From NCBI GenBank assembly GCA_021824055.1, contig JAKALV010000042.1:1-16812 (forward strand): DNA of 16,812 nt. The letters are read 5' to 3'. Shown one piece after another: positions 1-7,154 of this stretch. The first letter of the stretch is position 1. Each line of letters starts with the position of its first letter. A program made the position numbers and the translations under genes. The notes beneath the pieces were generated by a model. That model was not told the DNA's origin. It made no database searches and worked only from the letters and a program-made list of their open reading frames with translations. Origin of the DNA: Acidobacteriota bacterium. GTDB lineage: Bacteria; Acidobacteriota; Vicinamibacteria; Vicinamibacterales; SCN-69-37.

Positions 1-1
1 G

Positions 2-892
2 GCGCTCGAAAGCCCGGCGCCGGATCCGAACGACGCGGCCACGAAGACGTGTCAGGCGCCGCCCAATCGCGACTATCGTCCGTTCCTGAAGGCCGACGGG
101 TTGAACGGCGCGCGCATCGGCATTCCACGCGCGTTCTTCTACGACCGCACGCCGGTGCCCGGCTCGACGGAGCCGCGCGGCGGACTGAATCCGGATCAGG
201 CGAAGGCGATGGCCGACGCCATCGACATTCTGAAGCAGCAGGGCGCCGTCATCGTTGATCCTGCGGACATTCCCAGCGTGGTGGCCAAGAACGCCGCCGA
301 CAACCTGCTGCTGTGGCCCGTGTGCGGCGGCTTTGCGGACGGCAAGGGCCAGGACGCGGGCTGCTCCGTGGACTTCAAGTACGGCATGAAGCGCGACTTC
401 AACGCGTGGCTGAAATCGCTCGGACCGGCGGCCCCCGTGAAAACGCTGACGGAACTGCGCCAGTGGAACATCGCGCATCAGAAAGCCGGCGCGATCAAGT
501 ACGGCCAGACGCTGCTCGACATCTCGGACGAAATGGACGTGAACGCCGACCGCGCGCGCTATCAGTCGGACCGCGCGAAAGACCTGCGCCTCTCCGCCAC
601 GGAGGGACTCGACGCGGTGATGAAGCAGTATCAGCTCGATGCGGTGCTCTTCCCCGGCCCCAATGGCGCGTCCATCGCCGCCAAGCCGGGCTACCCCACC
701 GTGATCGTGCCGTTCGCGCGGATCCCCAACGCGCCGACGCCGCCGCTGCCCGCAGGCTTCAACGCGCGGCCGGCGCCATTCGGCGTGAGCTTCACGGGCC
801 CCGCCTGCAGCGAGCCGCGTCTACTCACGCTCGCCTACGCATTCGAGCAAGCCACGAAGCGGCGCGTGCCGCCGACGCTGGACTGGAAGTAA
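2..892 (+). CDS. Amidase-signature family enzyme, C-terminal part (5' end outside window)
   Basis: The frame is open from the first bases of the window, so this is the C-terminal 296 residues of a longer protein. Family members usually run to about 450-550 residues. The text around residues 1-45 (ALESPAPDPNDAAT, then GLNGARIGIP) matches the junction of amidase-signature enzymes after the catalytic core. The end (PFGVSFTGPACSEPRLLTLAY, then EQATKRRVPP) is the usual C-terminal block of the family. The Ser-cisSer-Lys catalytic triad and the Gly/Ser-rich signature would lie upstream, outside the window, so activity cannot be judged. The family hydrolyses amide bonds in small amides, peptides or, in GatA, glutaminyl substrates. 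No GatB or GatC neighbour is visible here, and I infer a general amidase rather than GatA. A TTG at 101 is internal and is not the true start. Confidence 0.85.
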   Translation, partial: ALESPAPDPNDAATKTCQAPPNRDYRPFLKADGLNGARIGIPRAFFYDRTPVPGSTEPRGGLNPDQAKAMADAIDILKQQGAVIVDPADIPSVVAKNAADNLLLWPVCGGFADGKGQDAGCSVDFKYGMKRDFNAWLKSLGPAAPVKTLTELRQWNIAHQKAGAIKYGQTLLDISDEMDVNADRARYQSDRAKDLRLSATEGLDAVMKQYQLDAVLFPGPNGASIAAKPGYPTVIVPFARIPNAPTPPLPAGFNARPAPFGVSFTGPACSEPRLLTLAYAFEQATKRRVPPTLDWK

Positions 893-903
893 GGCGCGGC
901 CGC

Positions 904-928
904 GGGGGAGTTACGCATATACTCCCCC
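904..928 (+). promoter_or_regulatory. Perfect 8-bp inverted repeat overlapping a probable -10 box
   Basis: GGGGGAGT (904-911) is the exact reverse complement of ACTCCCCC (921-928), with a 9-nt centre. It lies in the 40-nt gap between the amidase stop and the ATG at 933. A -10-like TATACT (918-923) runs from the centre into the right arm and ends 9 nt before the ATG. No Shine-Dalgarno sequence precedes that ATG. The repeat could be an operator over the promoter, or a terminator-like stem for the amidase transcript, though there is no T run after it. Confidence 0.45.
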
Positions 929-932
929 TGCC

Positions 933-2900
933 ATGCGCCTATTTCGCCGCGGGGTGACGTGTGCCTGCGTGCTGGTCGGCTTCCTCGCCCTGGCGGCTCT
1001 CCAGGCGTGGCCGCTGCCGCTCCATCTGGGCACGCGCCTGACCGGGCCACCCGGCGGCGACACCGGCGTGTACGTCTGGAACACGTGGGTCTTCCGGCAC
1101 GAACTGGTCGACCTGGGCCGGCAGCCCTATGCGACCGACGCAATCTTCTGGTCGGGACAGCCTGCCAACCTGAGCCTGCACAACTACACGCCGTTTGCCG
1201 ACGTGCTCGCGCTGTTCCTGCAGCCGTTTGCCGGCGTCGTGGCCACGTTCAATCTCGTGTACCTCATCAACGCCGCTTTGGCGGGAGTGGCGATGTACCT
1301 GCTGGCGCGCCGATTCACGCCCGACCGCGCGGTGGCCTGGCTGGCTGGCGCGCTGTTCATGATCTCGCCGTTTCTGGTGGCGCGCGGCGCGGGACATTTC
1401 AGTTTGGCCGCCGCGGCGCCGCTCCCGCTGTTCGTCTGGCAGCTGATGCGCACGTACGATCGCCCGACCGCCGCGCGCGCCGCCATGACGGGCCTCATCG
1501 CCGCCTGGGCCGGCTTGTCCGATCCGTACTACCTCATCTATTGCGCCATGCTCGGTGGCATCATTGCCGCCGCGCGGATCTGGCGCCTCGACACGGCACC
1601 GGCCGCGGCCCAACGCCGGGTCTCGCGTTGGGATCTGGCGCTCGCCGCGGCCACCGCCGTGGTCGGGATCCTGGCCGTCCGGCGCGTCGAACGGTTCGCG
1701 ATCGGCCCCGTGACGGTGTCAATGACGACGCTCTACACGCCGGTGCTTGTGTTGACCATGCTGGCGATGGCGCGCGTCATCGTCCGGCTGCGGCCGCGCC
1801 TCTCCCTCCGTCGGTGGCCGTCGGCCGCCGAATGGCGGGCCGGCGCGGTGGCTGCCGGCGCCGCGCTGGTGCCGCTCGCACCGTGGGCCGTCGCGCTCAT
1901 CGATCGAGTCCGCGTGGGCACGATGGTCAGCGCGCCCGTGCTGTGGCGTTCGAGCACGCAGGGCGTTGATCTGCTCGGCCTCCTGGTGCCCAACCCGAAT
2001 CACCCGTGGATGCCGGACGCCGTTCGCGCGACGATCGCGGCGTGGCCCGGCGGATTCATCGAGCAGGTCGCCTCGTTGCCGCTGGTGGCGCTGCTGATCG
2101 TGTGGCTGGCCTGGCGGCGGGGCGTTCGCGCGCCGCGGTTATGGGTCGCGATCGCCGCAGGATTCGCGCTGCTCTCGCTCGGGCCGTTCGTGCACGTGGC
2201 CGGCGTCAACACGTACATCCCGACGCCGTGGACGCTGTTGCGGTACGTCCCGATCATCGGCGACGCGCGCGCGCCGTCGCGATTTGCCGTCGTCACCACC
2301 ATGGCCTGCGCGATCCTGTTCGCGCAGGCGTTGGGTAACTGGCGCGCGCGGACGCCGAGCCCGCGTGGGCGCCGGCTCCTGCTGGCCGGTGCGGCGGTCC
2401 TGATGGCCGTGGAGCTGGTGCCCGCGCCGCGCACGCTCTACTCCGCCCGGATCCCGTCGATCTACGCCATCGTGGCCGCCGACACGCGGCCGGTGGGCTT
2501 GCTCGAATTGCCGTTCGGGTTGCGCGACGGGCTGTCGTCAAGCGGCAACTTCACCGCCGCCACGCAGTTCTTTCAGACGTTCCACCACAAACCGGTCTTC
2601 GGCGGGTACCTGTCCCGCATTTCCGAGGCGCGCAAGTTGCGGTATCGCAACCGCGACGTACTCGGCGCCTTGATGGCCCTCAGCGAAGGCCGCGAGCTGA
2701 CGCCCGGGCAATATGCGCGCGCGCGCCAGGGAGCGGCGGCGTTTCTGTCCACCGCCTCGCTCGGTTATGTGGTGATCGACCAGGCGCGCTCATCCGCCAC
2801 GCTTCGCGCATTTGCCCTGGAACTGCTGGGATTGCGGAAGGTTGGCGAGAGTGCCGGCCGCGAGCTGTTCGTGCCCGGTCAGAAGATCCGCGGAGACTGA
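933..2900 (+). CDS. Large multi-pass membrane protein, GT-C glycosyltransferase-like
   Basis: The 655-residue protein begins with a hydrophobic helix (about residues 8-28) and has roughly ten to twelve membrane segments up to about residue 500. A C-terminal soluble part of about 150 residues follows. The first loop carries an acidic motif, GGDTGVYVWNTWVF (about residues 41-54). In GT-C enzymes that loop usually holds the catalytic aspartate that receives a polyprenyl-linked sugar. The stretch GLLELPFGLRDG and the following GGYLSRI resemble the C-terminal region of YfhO-like or PMT-like membrane proteins often left as hypothetical. I infer a cell-surface sugar transfer role, but no substrate can be named and it may not be an active transferase. 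The ATG start is placed by the -10-like TATACT 9 nt upstream, and there is no SD. The gene converges with the PEGA gene, with 20 bp between stops. Confidence 0.7.
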   Translation: MRLFRRGVTCACVLVGFLALAALQAWPLPLHLGTRLTGPPGGDTGVYVWNTWVFRHELVDLGRQPYATDAIFWSGQPANLSLHNYTPFADVLALFLQPFAGVVATFNLVYLINAALAGVAMYLLARRFTPDRAVAWLAGALFMISPFLVARGAGHFSLAAAAPLPLFVWQLMRTYDRPTAARAAMTGLIAAWAGLSDPYYLIYCAMLGGIIAAARIWRLDTAPAAAQRRVSRWDLALAAATAVVGILAVRRVERFAIGPVTVSMTTLYTPVLVLTMLAMARVIVRLRPRLSLRRWPSAAEWRAGAVAAGAALVPLAPWAVALIDRVRVGTMVSAPVLWRSSTQGVDLLGLLVPNPNHPWMPDAVRATIAAWPGGFIEQVASLPLVALLIVWLAWRRGVRAPRLWVAIAAGFALLSLGPFVHVAGVNTYIPTPWTLLRYVPIIGDARAPSRFAVVTTMACAILFAQALGNWRARTPSPRGRRLLLAGAAVLMAVELVPAPRTLYSARIPSIYAIVAADTRPVGLLELPFGLRDGLSSSGNFTAATQFFQTFHHKPVFGGYLSRISEARKLRYRNRDVLGALMALSEGRELTPGQYARARQGAAAFLSTASLGYVVIDQARSSATLRAFALELLGLRKVGESAGRELFVPGQKIRGD

Positions 2901-2920
2901 CGTCCGCCGCGCGCGTGCCG

Positions 2921-3670
2921 TCAGTGGCCGCCGCCGGCAAGGAGCCGCTGCCGTACCTTGTCGACATCGCGATGGAAGACAAAGAGGCGATCGGCGCTGC
3001 CCTCCGGATCGGTGAAGTTGTAGGTCTTTCCCTTCTTGACCTTCAGCTTGAGATTCTTGTTGAGGTAGTCCACTTCAAAGACCTCGATGCCGGACATCGC
3101 CACCGTGAAGCCGTCGTTCTTGTTGGCCGTCTCGTAGGTGATCCCCTGCGGCGAGGCCCGCAACGTTCCCGTGCACGAACCCATGGCGTGCTTGTGCACG
3201 ACCCGGATGTTGGCGGCGAGGCGGACCTCCTTGAAGGCGATAGCGATTTCGCGCGGCCCCGGCGTGATGTCGATGTCCTGCGACACGGCATCGTAGCCGG
3301 CCGCCGACACGTTCAGATGATGCGGCCCGGGCGCGATGTCGGTCGCGGTCACCGGCGACGTCCCGATGAATTTGCGGTCGATGAAGACGCTCGCCTCCGG
3401 CACGTCGCTTACGACGTGCAGCGTGCCGGTCGTCGGCGCCGTTTCCACGGGCGCCGGCGCCGGCGCAGCCGCCTTCGGCGGCTTCGGCACAGTCGTTCTC
3501 GCCTTCGCGGGCTCCGGGATCGTCACTTCCGGCGCTGGCGGCACCGCCGGAGTCGGCGGCGCGACGGCTTTTGCCGGAGCGGCCGGCGCCCTCATGAGCA
3601 ACATCCACATGACGCCGCCCAGCAGCACGACGACACTGGCAATCACAATAATGGCGACTCGACCGCGCAC
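2921..3670 (-). CDS. Membrane-anchored PEGA-domain protein with a C-terminal beta-rich domain
   Basis: The protein has 249 residues and three parts. Residues about 5-26 form one membrane helix (VAIIVIASVVVLLGG) with a short positively charged N-terminus. Residues about 27-82 are a Pro/Ala/Lys-rich linker. Residues about 83-145 are a PEGA repeat, seen in TGTLHVVSDVPEASVFIDRK, then GTSPV and GPHHLNVSAAGY. The remaining 100 residues (from about VRLAANIRVVHKH) look like a small all-beta domain ending in a helix, reminiscent of a PH/GRAM-type fold; that last point is inference. PEGA domains are associated with cell-envelope and S-layer-linked surface proteins, so an extracytoplasmic scaffold or binding role is likely. 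The GTG start at 3670 is chosen because a TATCGT hexamer ends 7 nt before it. The gene is divergent from the OsmC operon. Confidence 0.75.
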   Translation of the reverse strand: MRGRVAIIVIASVVVLLGGVMWMLLMRAPAAPAKAVAPPTPAVPPAPEVTIPEPAKARTTVPKPPKAAAPAPAPVETAPTTGTLHVVSDVPEASVFIDRKFIGTSPVTATDIAPGPHHLNVSAAGYDAVSQDIDITPGPREIAIAFKEVRLAANIRVVHKHAMGSCTGTLRASPQGITYETANKNDGFTVAMSGIEVFEVDYLNKNLKLKVKKGKTYNFTDPEGSADRLFVFHRDVDKVRQRLLAGGGH

Positions 3671-3677
3671 GAAATTG

Positions 3678-3683
3678 ACGATA
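3678..3683 (-). promoter_or_regulatory. Probable -10 box of a leaderless PEGA-protein transcript
   Basis: Read on the minus strand the hexamer is TATCGT, followed by 7 nt (CAATTTC) and the GTG start at 3670. A weak -35 candidate, TGAATT (3701-3706), lies 17 nt upstream. With the usual 6-7 nt from -10 to the transcription start, the mRNA would begin at or next to the start codon. There is no Shine-Dalgarno sequence. Confidence 0.45.
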
Positions 3684-3714
3684 CCATGCGGGTCTCCAAC
3701 AATTCAGATTCGCA

Positions 3715-3742
3715 GCGCGCGGACGCGCGCCAAAGGAGGAGG
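3715..3742 (+). promoter_or_regulatory. Small GC hairpin abutting a strong ribosome binding site for the OsmC-like gene
   Basis: GCGCGC (3715-3720), the loop GGAC and GCGCGC (3725-3730) can form a 6-bp stem. Two bases later comes a near-perfect Shine-Dalgarno sequence, AAAGGAGGAGG (3732-3742), just before the ATG at 3744. This site decides the start of the OsmC-like gene. The stem leaves the SD free; whether it has a regulatory role is unknown. Confidence 0.6.
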
Positions 3743-3743
3743 C

Positions 3744-4268
3744 ATGGAACCGCAGGAGCCTATCCGGATCGCACTCGAGCGGAACGTGAAGGTCATCAGC
3801 GCCAGGCCGTCGGTGGGCCAGGGCACCGCAGTCACTCGCGTCACGCTTCGACCGGGCCTCGCCTGTGAGGTGGAGGACGGGCCGTGGAAGTTTGCGGTCG
3901 GCATGACCGAGAAGTACGGCGGCGTCAACAACGGCCCCAACCCCGGCGTGTACGGCCGGGCGGCGCTCGGATCGTGTCTGGCGATCGGGTATTCGATGTG
4001 GGCGGCGCGCATGGGCGTACCGATCAGATCCCTCTCGATCGAAGTTCAGGCCGTCTACGACGTGCGTGGCGAGTTGGGCGTGAGCGACGACATCCGGCCC
4101 GGCTACGAGCGCATGCACTACATCGTTTCGGTGGAGACCGAGGCACCCGATGCCGCGGTGCACGCGTGGCTCGAGAAGGCCGAGCGCCACAGTTCATGGC
4201 TGGACGACATCAGAAACCCCGTGCCCGTGTCGCGCGAGTTACGCCTCACCCGTCCGGAGGGACGCTGA
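3744..4268 (+). CDS. OsmC/Ohr-superfamily protein
   Basis: This 174-residue protein has the OsmC fold pattern. A beta-rich N-terminal half is followed by a helix carrying the conserved cysteine (AALGSCLAIGYSMWAARMGV, Cys78), then SLSIEVQAVYDVRGELGVSD and a final helix/strand pair. Family members reduce hydroperoxides with two cysteines. Here the position that normally holds the second one reads AERHSSWLDDIRNPVPVSREL and has no Cys. The only other cysteine is Cys41 in GLACEVEDGPW, which is not the canonical partner. The protein may therefore be a one-Cys variant or may not be a peroxidase. The start is fixed by a strong SD. The stop at 4266-4268 is one base from the GTG of the next gene, so the two genes form an operon. 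Confidence 0.85.
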   Translation: MEPQEPIRIALERNVKVISARPSVGQGTAVTRVTLRPGLACEVEDGPWKFAVGMTEKYGGVNNGPNPGVYGRAALGSCLAIGYSMWAARMGVPIRSLSIEVQAVYDVRGELGVSDDIRPGYERMHYIVSVETEAPDAAVHAWLEKAERHSSWLDDIRNPVPVSRELRLTRPEGR

Positions 4269-4269
4269 C

Positions 4270-5085
4270 GTGGATCCGCGTCTGCAACGCCGGGTGCAGC
4301 GCTACGGATGGAACAAAGCGGCGCGGCATTACGAGCGGTTCTGGGCCGAGCAGCTTCGCCCGGCGCAGGATCTGCTGATGCAGTTCGCGGCGCTCGGTCG
4401 CAATGAACGCGTGCTCGATCTGGCGTGCGGCACCGGTCTCGTGTCGTTTCGCGCCGCCGACGCCATTGGCCCGGGCGGAGCGCTGGCGGCCACCGACATC
4501 TCGGAAGACATGGTCGCGGCCATTTCGGCGGACGCGGCCGCACGCGGGGTCGCCGGAGATTTCCGCCGGATGGACGCGGAAGTGCTCGACTTTCCCGACG
4601 GATCGTTCGACGCGGTGCTGTGTGCGTTGGGCTTGATGTACGTCGCCGAGCCGGCCAATGCGCTGAGGGAAATGCATCGCGTGCTCGCTCCCGCAGGGCG
4701 GGCGGTGGCCGTCGTCTGGGGCGCGCGCAAGAACTGCGGTTGGGCCGAGATCTTCCCAATCGTCGAGCGGCGCATCGTCGGCGAGGTGTGCCCGCTGTTC
4801 TTCATGCTCGGCACGGGCGACGCGCTGGCGCAGGAATTTGCCCGCGCAGGTTTCTCATCCGTCCGGGCCAGCCGGCTGGAAGCCTCAGTGACGTTTCCGA
4901 GCGCTGACGACGCGATCGGCGCGGCGTTTCTGGGCGGACCTGTCGCGCTCGCCTACTCACGATTCGACGAAGCCGATCGTGCCGGCGCGCATCAGGAGTA
5001 CTTGGATTCGATCGCGGCATACCGTGATGGCAACGCGTACCACGTGCCGGGCGAGTTCGTGGCCGTCGCTGGCAGCCGGTCGTAG
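4270..5085 (+). CDS. Class I SAM-dependent methyltransferase (UbiE/type 11-like)
   Basis: This 271-residue cytosolic enzyme has the Rossmann-type methyltransferase motifs in order. Motif I is VLDLACGTGLVSF (about residues 48-60), the acidic end of strand 2 is in AATDISEDMV, and motif II lies in FDAVLCALGLMYVAEPANAL. After that come the usual MHRVLAPAGRAVAVVWGA (post-II strand and helix) and a variable substrate-binding C-terminus. The acceptor cannot be told from sequence. GTG at 4270 is chosen over an upstream in-frame ATG because GGAGG (4256-4260) sits 9 nt before it and because it begins one base after the OsmC stop. The two genes are therefore probably cotranscribed and translationally coupled. 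Methylation of a small molecule or lipid-like acceptor is the family norm. Confidence 0.85.
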   Translation: MDPRLQRRVQRYGWNKAARHYERFWAEQLRPAQDLLMQFAALGRNERVLDLACGTGLVSFRAADAIGPGGALAATDISEDMVAAISADAAARGVAGDFRRMDAEVLDFPDGSFDAVLCALGLMYVAEPANALREMHRVLAPAGRAVAVVWGARKNCGWAEIFPIVERRIVGEVCPLFFMLGTGDALAQEFARAGFSSVRASRLEASVTFPSADDAIGAAFLGGPVALAYSRFDEADRAGAHQEYLDSIAAYRDGNAYHVPGEFVAVAGSRS

Positions 5086-5132
5086 CCGCCAGCGCGCGCG
5101 CAAGAAGGCCGAACCCGTGCAGTGTCCGGCAG

Positions 5133-5138
5133 TATGCT
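5133..5138 (+). promoter_or_regulatory. Probable -10 box in front of the P1B ATPase
   Basis: TATGCT is followed by 9 nt (GTGGCTGCC) and then GTG at 5148. No SD-like sequence lies before the gene. The same geometry occurs before the gene at 933. A GTG at 5139 directly touches the hexamer and would lie upstream of the expected transcript start, so 5148 is preferred. No convincing -35 was found. Confidence 0.4.
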
Positions 5139-5147
5139 GTGGCTGCC

Positions 5148-6989
5148 GTGGTTGCTGAAAAGCTTGCGGCCCGCAAGCAATCTCTGATCGCCGTCCTCGC
5201 TCTGGCCGCGATCGCGCTGCACCTGCTGTTGCGACGATCGCCGTGGTCGCCCTGGCCGCTCTGGGCCGCGCTCCTCTTTGGCGGCGGCCCCCTGGTGTAC
5301 GACCTCCTGCGAAAACTGGCGCGCCGGCAGTTCGGCTCGGACCTGCTGGCCGGCATTTCGATCGTGACGTCGATCTGGCTCGGCGAGTATTTGGCCGGCA
5401 CGCTGGTGGTCCTCATGCTCTCCGGCGGTGAAGCGCTCGAGCACTACGCGGTCCGGAACGCCTCGTCGGCCCTCGACGCGCTGGCGCGCCGCATGCCCAC
5501 GCGCGCGCATCGCACGGTCGACGGCCGCATGACGGACGTCGGCCTCGATGACATCGCGATCGGCGACACGCTGGTGGTGATGCCGCACGAGACCTGCCCG
5601 GTTGACGGCGTCGTCGTCGCCGGTCACGGCTCGATGGACGAGTCGTATCTCACCGGCGAGCCGTACGTAATGTCGAAGACGCCCGGCGTGGCCGTGCTGT
5701 CAGGCGCGGTCAACGGGTCGTCGGCGCTCACGATCCGCGCGGAGAAACTCGCGATCGACTCGCGCTACGCGAAGATCATGCAGGTCATGCGCGAGTCGGA
5801 AACGCGCCGTCCGCAGTTGCGCCGGCTGGGCGACCAGCTCGGCGCGATCTACACGCCGGTGGCCGTGGCCGTCGCGGCGGGCGCCTGGGCGTGGAGCGGC
5901 GATCCGGTGCGCTTTCTCGCGGTGCTGGTCATCGCCACGCCGTGCCCGCTGCTCATCGCCATTCCGGTCGCCATCATCGGCTCGATCTCCCTGGCAGCGC
6001 GGCGCGGCATCATCGTCAAGGACCCGGCGGCGCTCGAGCGGCTGAGCACGTGCCGCGTGATCATCTTCGACAAGACCGGCACGCTGACCTACGGCCGGCC
6101 GCAGTTGACCGGCACGATCCCGGCGCCGGGGCACGACGCCGCCACCGTGCTGCAACTGGTGGCGAGCCTCGAGGTGTACTCGAAACATCCGCTCGCCGGC
6201 TCCATTCTCGAAGCCGCCGCCGCCGCGCGACTGGCCCCGGTGGAGGCGAGCGAAGTGCACGAGCGGCCGGGCGAGGGACTGAGGGGCGTCGTTGCCGGCC
6301 GGACGGTGCGCGTCACGAACCGCGCGCACATCCTCGCGCACCACCCCGAGGCGGCCGCGCGGCTGCCGGCTCAGGCCGGCGGCATGGAATGCGTCGTGGC
6401 GATCGACGGGCAGTACGCGGCGGCGCTGACATTTTGCGACGAGCCGCGCCACGACAGCTCGACGTTCATCCGGCATCTGGGACCGGCGCATCGATTTACG
6501 CGCGCGATGCTCGTCTCGGGCGACCGCGAATCCGAGGTGCGCTACCTCAGCGAACGGGTCGGCATCACCGAGATTCACGCGGGCCAGTCGCCCGAGCAGA
6601 AAGTGGCGCTCGTTCGCGCGGAGACCTTGAAGGCGCCCACGCTGTTTCTCGGCGACGGCATCAACGACGCGCCGGCGCTGACCGCCGCCACCGTCGGCGT
6701 GGCCTTCGGGCAAGGCAGCGACGTGACGGCCGAGGCCGCCGGGATCGTGGTGCTCGACAGCGCGCTCCTGAAGGTGGACGAGATTCTTCACATCGGCAGC
6801 CGGATGCGAACCATCGCGCTGCAGAGCGCCGTGGGCGGGATGGTGCTGAGCGTGGCCGGCATGGGGTTCGCAAGCGCCGGCATTCTCACGCCGGTGGAGG
6901 GCGCCATCGGCCAGGAACTGATCGACGTGCTGGCGGTGCTCAACGCGTTGCGGGTGGCGATCCGGCCGAAGACGCTGACGGACTATTAG
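5148..6989 (+). CDS. P1B-type heavy-metal transporting ATPase (TPCP subtype)
   Basis: With the GTG at 5148 the protein has 613 residues. It has the P-type ATPase machinery in order: the actuator loop TGEP (169-172; TGES in most relatives), the membrane metal motif TPCP (264-267), the phosphorylated Asp308 in DKTGTLT, the P1B-specific HP motif in YSKHPLAG, and GDGINDAP (502-509). Eight membrane helices (two extra N-terminal ones, then six core) fit the P1B layout. There is no N-terminal HMA or Cys-rich metal-binding domain. TPCP in place of CPC, together with QELIDVLAVLNALR in the last helix, points to the P1B-5 (Nia-like) group, for which Ni/Fe export has been reported. Many P1B-5 members carry a C-terminal hemerythrin domain; this one ends right after the last helix. 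The metal is inferred, and Zn/Cd/Co transport is not excluded. No regulator is adjacent. Confidence 0.88.
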   Translation: MVAEKLAARKQSLIAVLALAAIALHLLLRRSPWSPWPLWAALLFGGGPLVYDLLRKLARRQFGSDLLAGISIVTSIWLGEYLAGTLVVLMLSGGEALEHYAVRNASSALDALARRMPTRAHRTVDGRMTDVGLDDIAIGDTLVVMPHETCPVDGVVVAGHGSMDESYLTGEPYVMSKTPGVAVLSGAVNGSSALTIRAEKLAIDSRYAKIMQVMRESETRRPQLRRLGDQLGAIYTPVAVAVAAGAWAWSGDPVRFLAVLVIATPCPLLIAIPVAIIGSISLAARRGIIVKDPAALERLSTCRVIIFDKTGTLTYGRPQLTGTIPAPGHDAATVLQLVASLEVYSKHPLAGSILEAAAAARLAPVEASEVHERPGEGLRGVVAGRTVRVTNRAHILAHHPEAAARLPAQAGGMECVVAIDGQYAAALTFCDEPRHDSSTFIRHLGPAHRFTRAMLVSGDRESEVRYLSERVGITEIHAGQSPEQKVALVRAETLKAPTLFLGDGINDAPALTAATVGVAFGQGSDVTAEAAGIVVLDSALLKVDEILHIGSRMRTIALQSAVGGMVLSVAGMGFASAGILTPVEGAIGQELIDVLAVLNALRVAIRPKTLTDY

Positions 6990-7021
6990 AGCAGCATTCA
7001 GTTCGGTGTCGTGTCGTCCAC

Positions 7022-7083
7022 GGTTCAAGGTCCACGGTCCAACGTCACTCGTCTGTCCTCGGGTCCTGTCGGTCCCGGGTCCT
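7022..7083 (+). repeat. Short-unit GGTCC-type intergenic array, single arm
   Basis: Starting 32 nt after the ATPase stop there is a run of degenerate 7-bp units of the GGTTCAA/GGTCCAC/GGTCCAA type that decays into GGGTCCT and GGTCCC blocks. Positions 7022-7049 match 24 of 28 bases with the reverse complement of 13409-13436 downstream of ftsZ, so the two sites share one repeat family. No coding frame is convincing. It lies in the gap before the zinc-ribbon gene. Confidence 0.7.
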
Positions 7084-7094
7084 CGACGGCCCGT

Positions 7095-7116
7095 GCGGCG
7101 GGCTGACGCCCGCCGC
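7095..7116. repeat. Perfect 9-bp GC palindrome (REP-like hairpin)
   Basis: GCGGCGGGC (7095-7103), the loop TGAC and GCCCGCCGC (7108-7116) form a perfect 9-bp stem with a 4-nt loop. It follows the GGTCC array and lies 38 nt before the ATG at 7155. It resembles REP-type intergenic palindromes. It could stop transcription from the ATPase gene, but no T run follows. Confidence 0.65.
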
Positions 7117-7154
7117 CTACGAAAGCGACGTCATGATAGGCTTCACATCTTCCA

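Noticed and set aside
5139..5147. GTG at 5139 as the ATPase start
   Set aside because: It touches the TATGCT box directly and would lie upstream of the expected transcript start; 5148 fits better.
5700..7028. Long open frame (442 codons) on the minus strand opposite the P1B ATPase
   Set aside because: Rich in Arg/His/Gly/Ala with no domain; it is the antisense shadow of a clearly real gene in GC-rich DNA.
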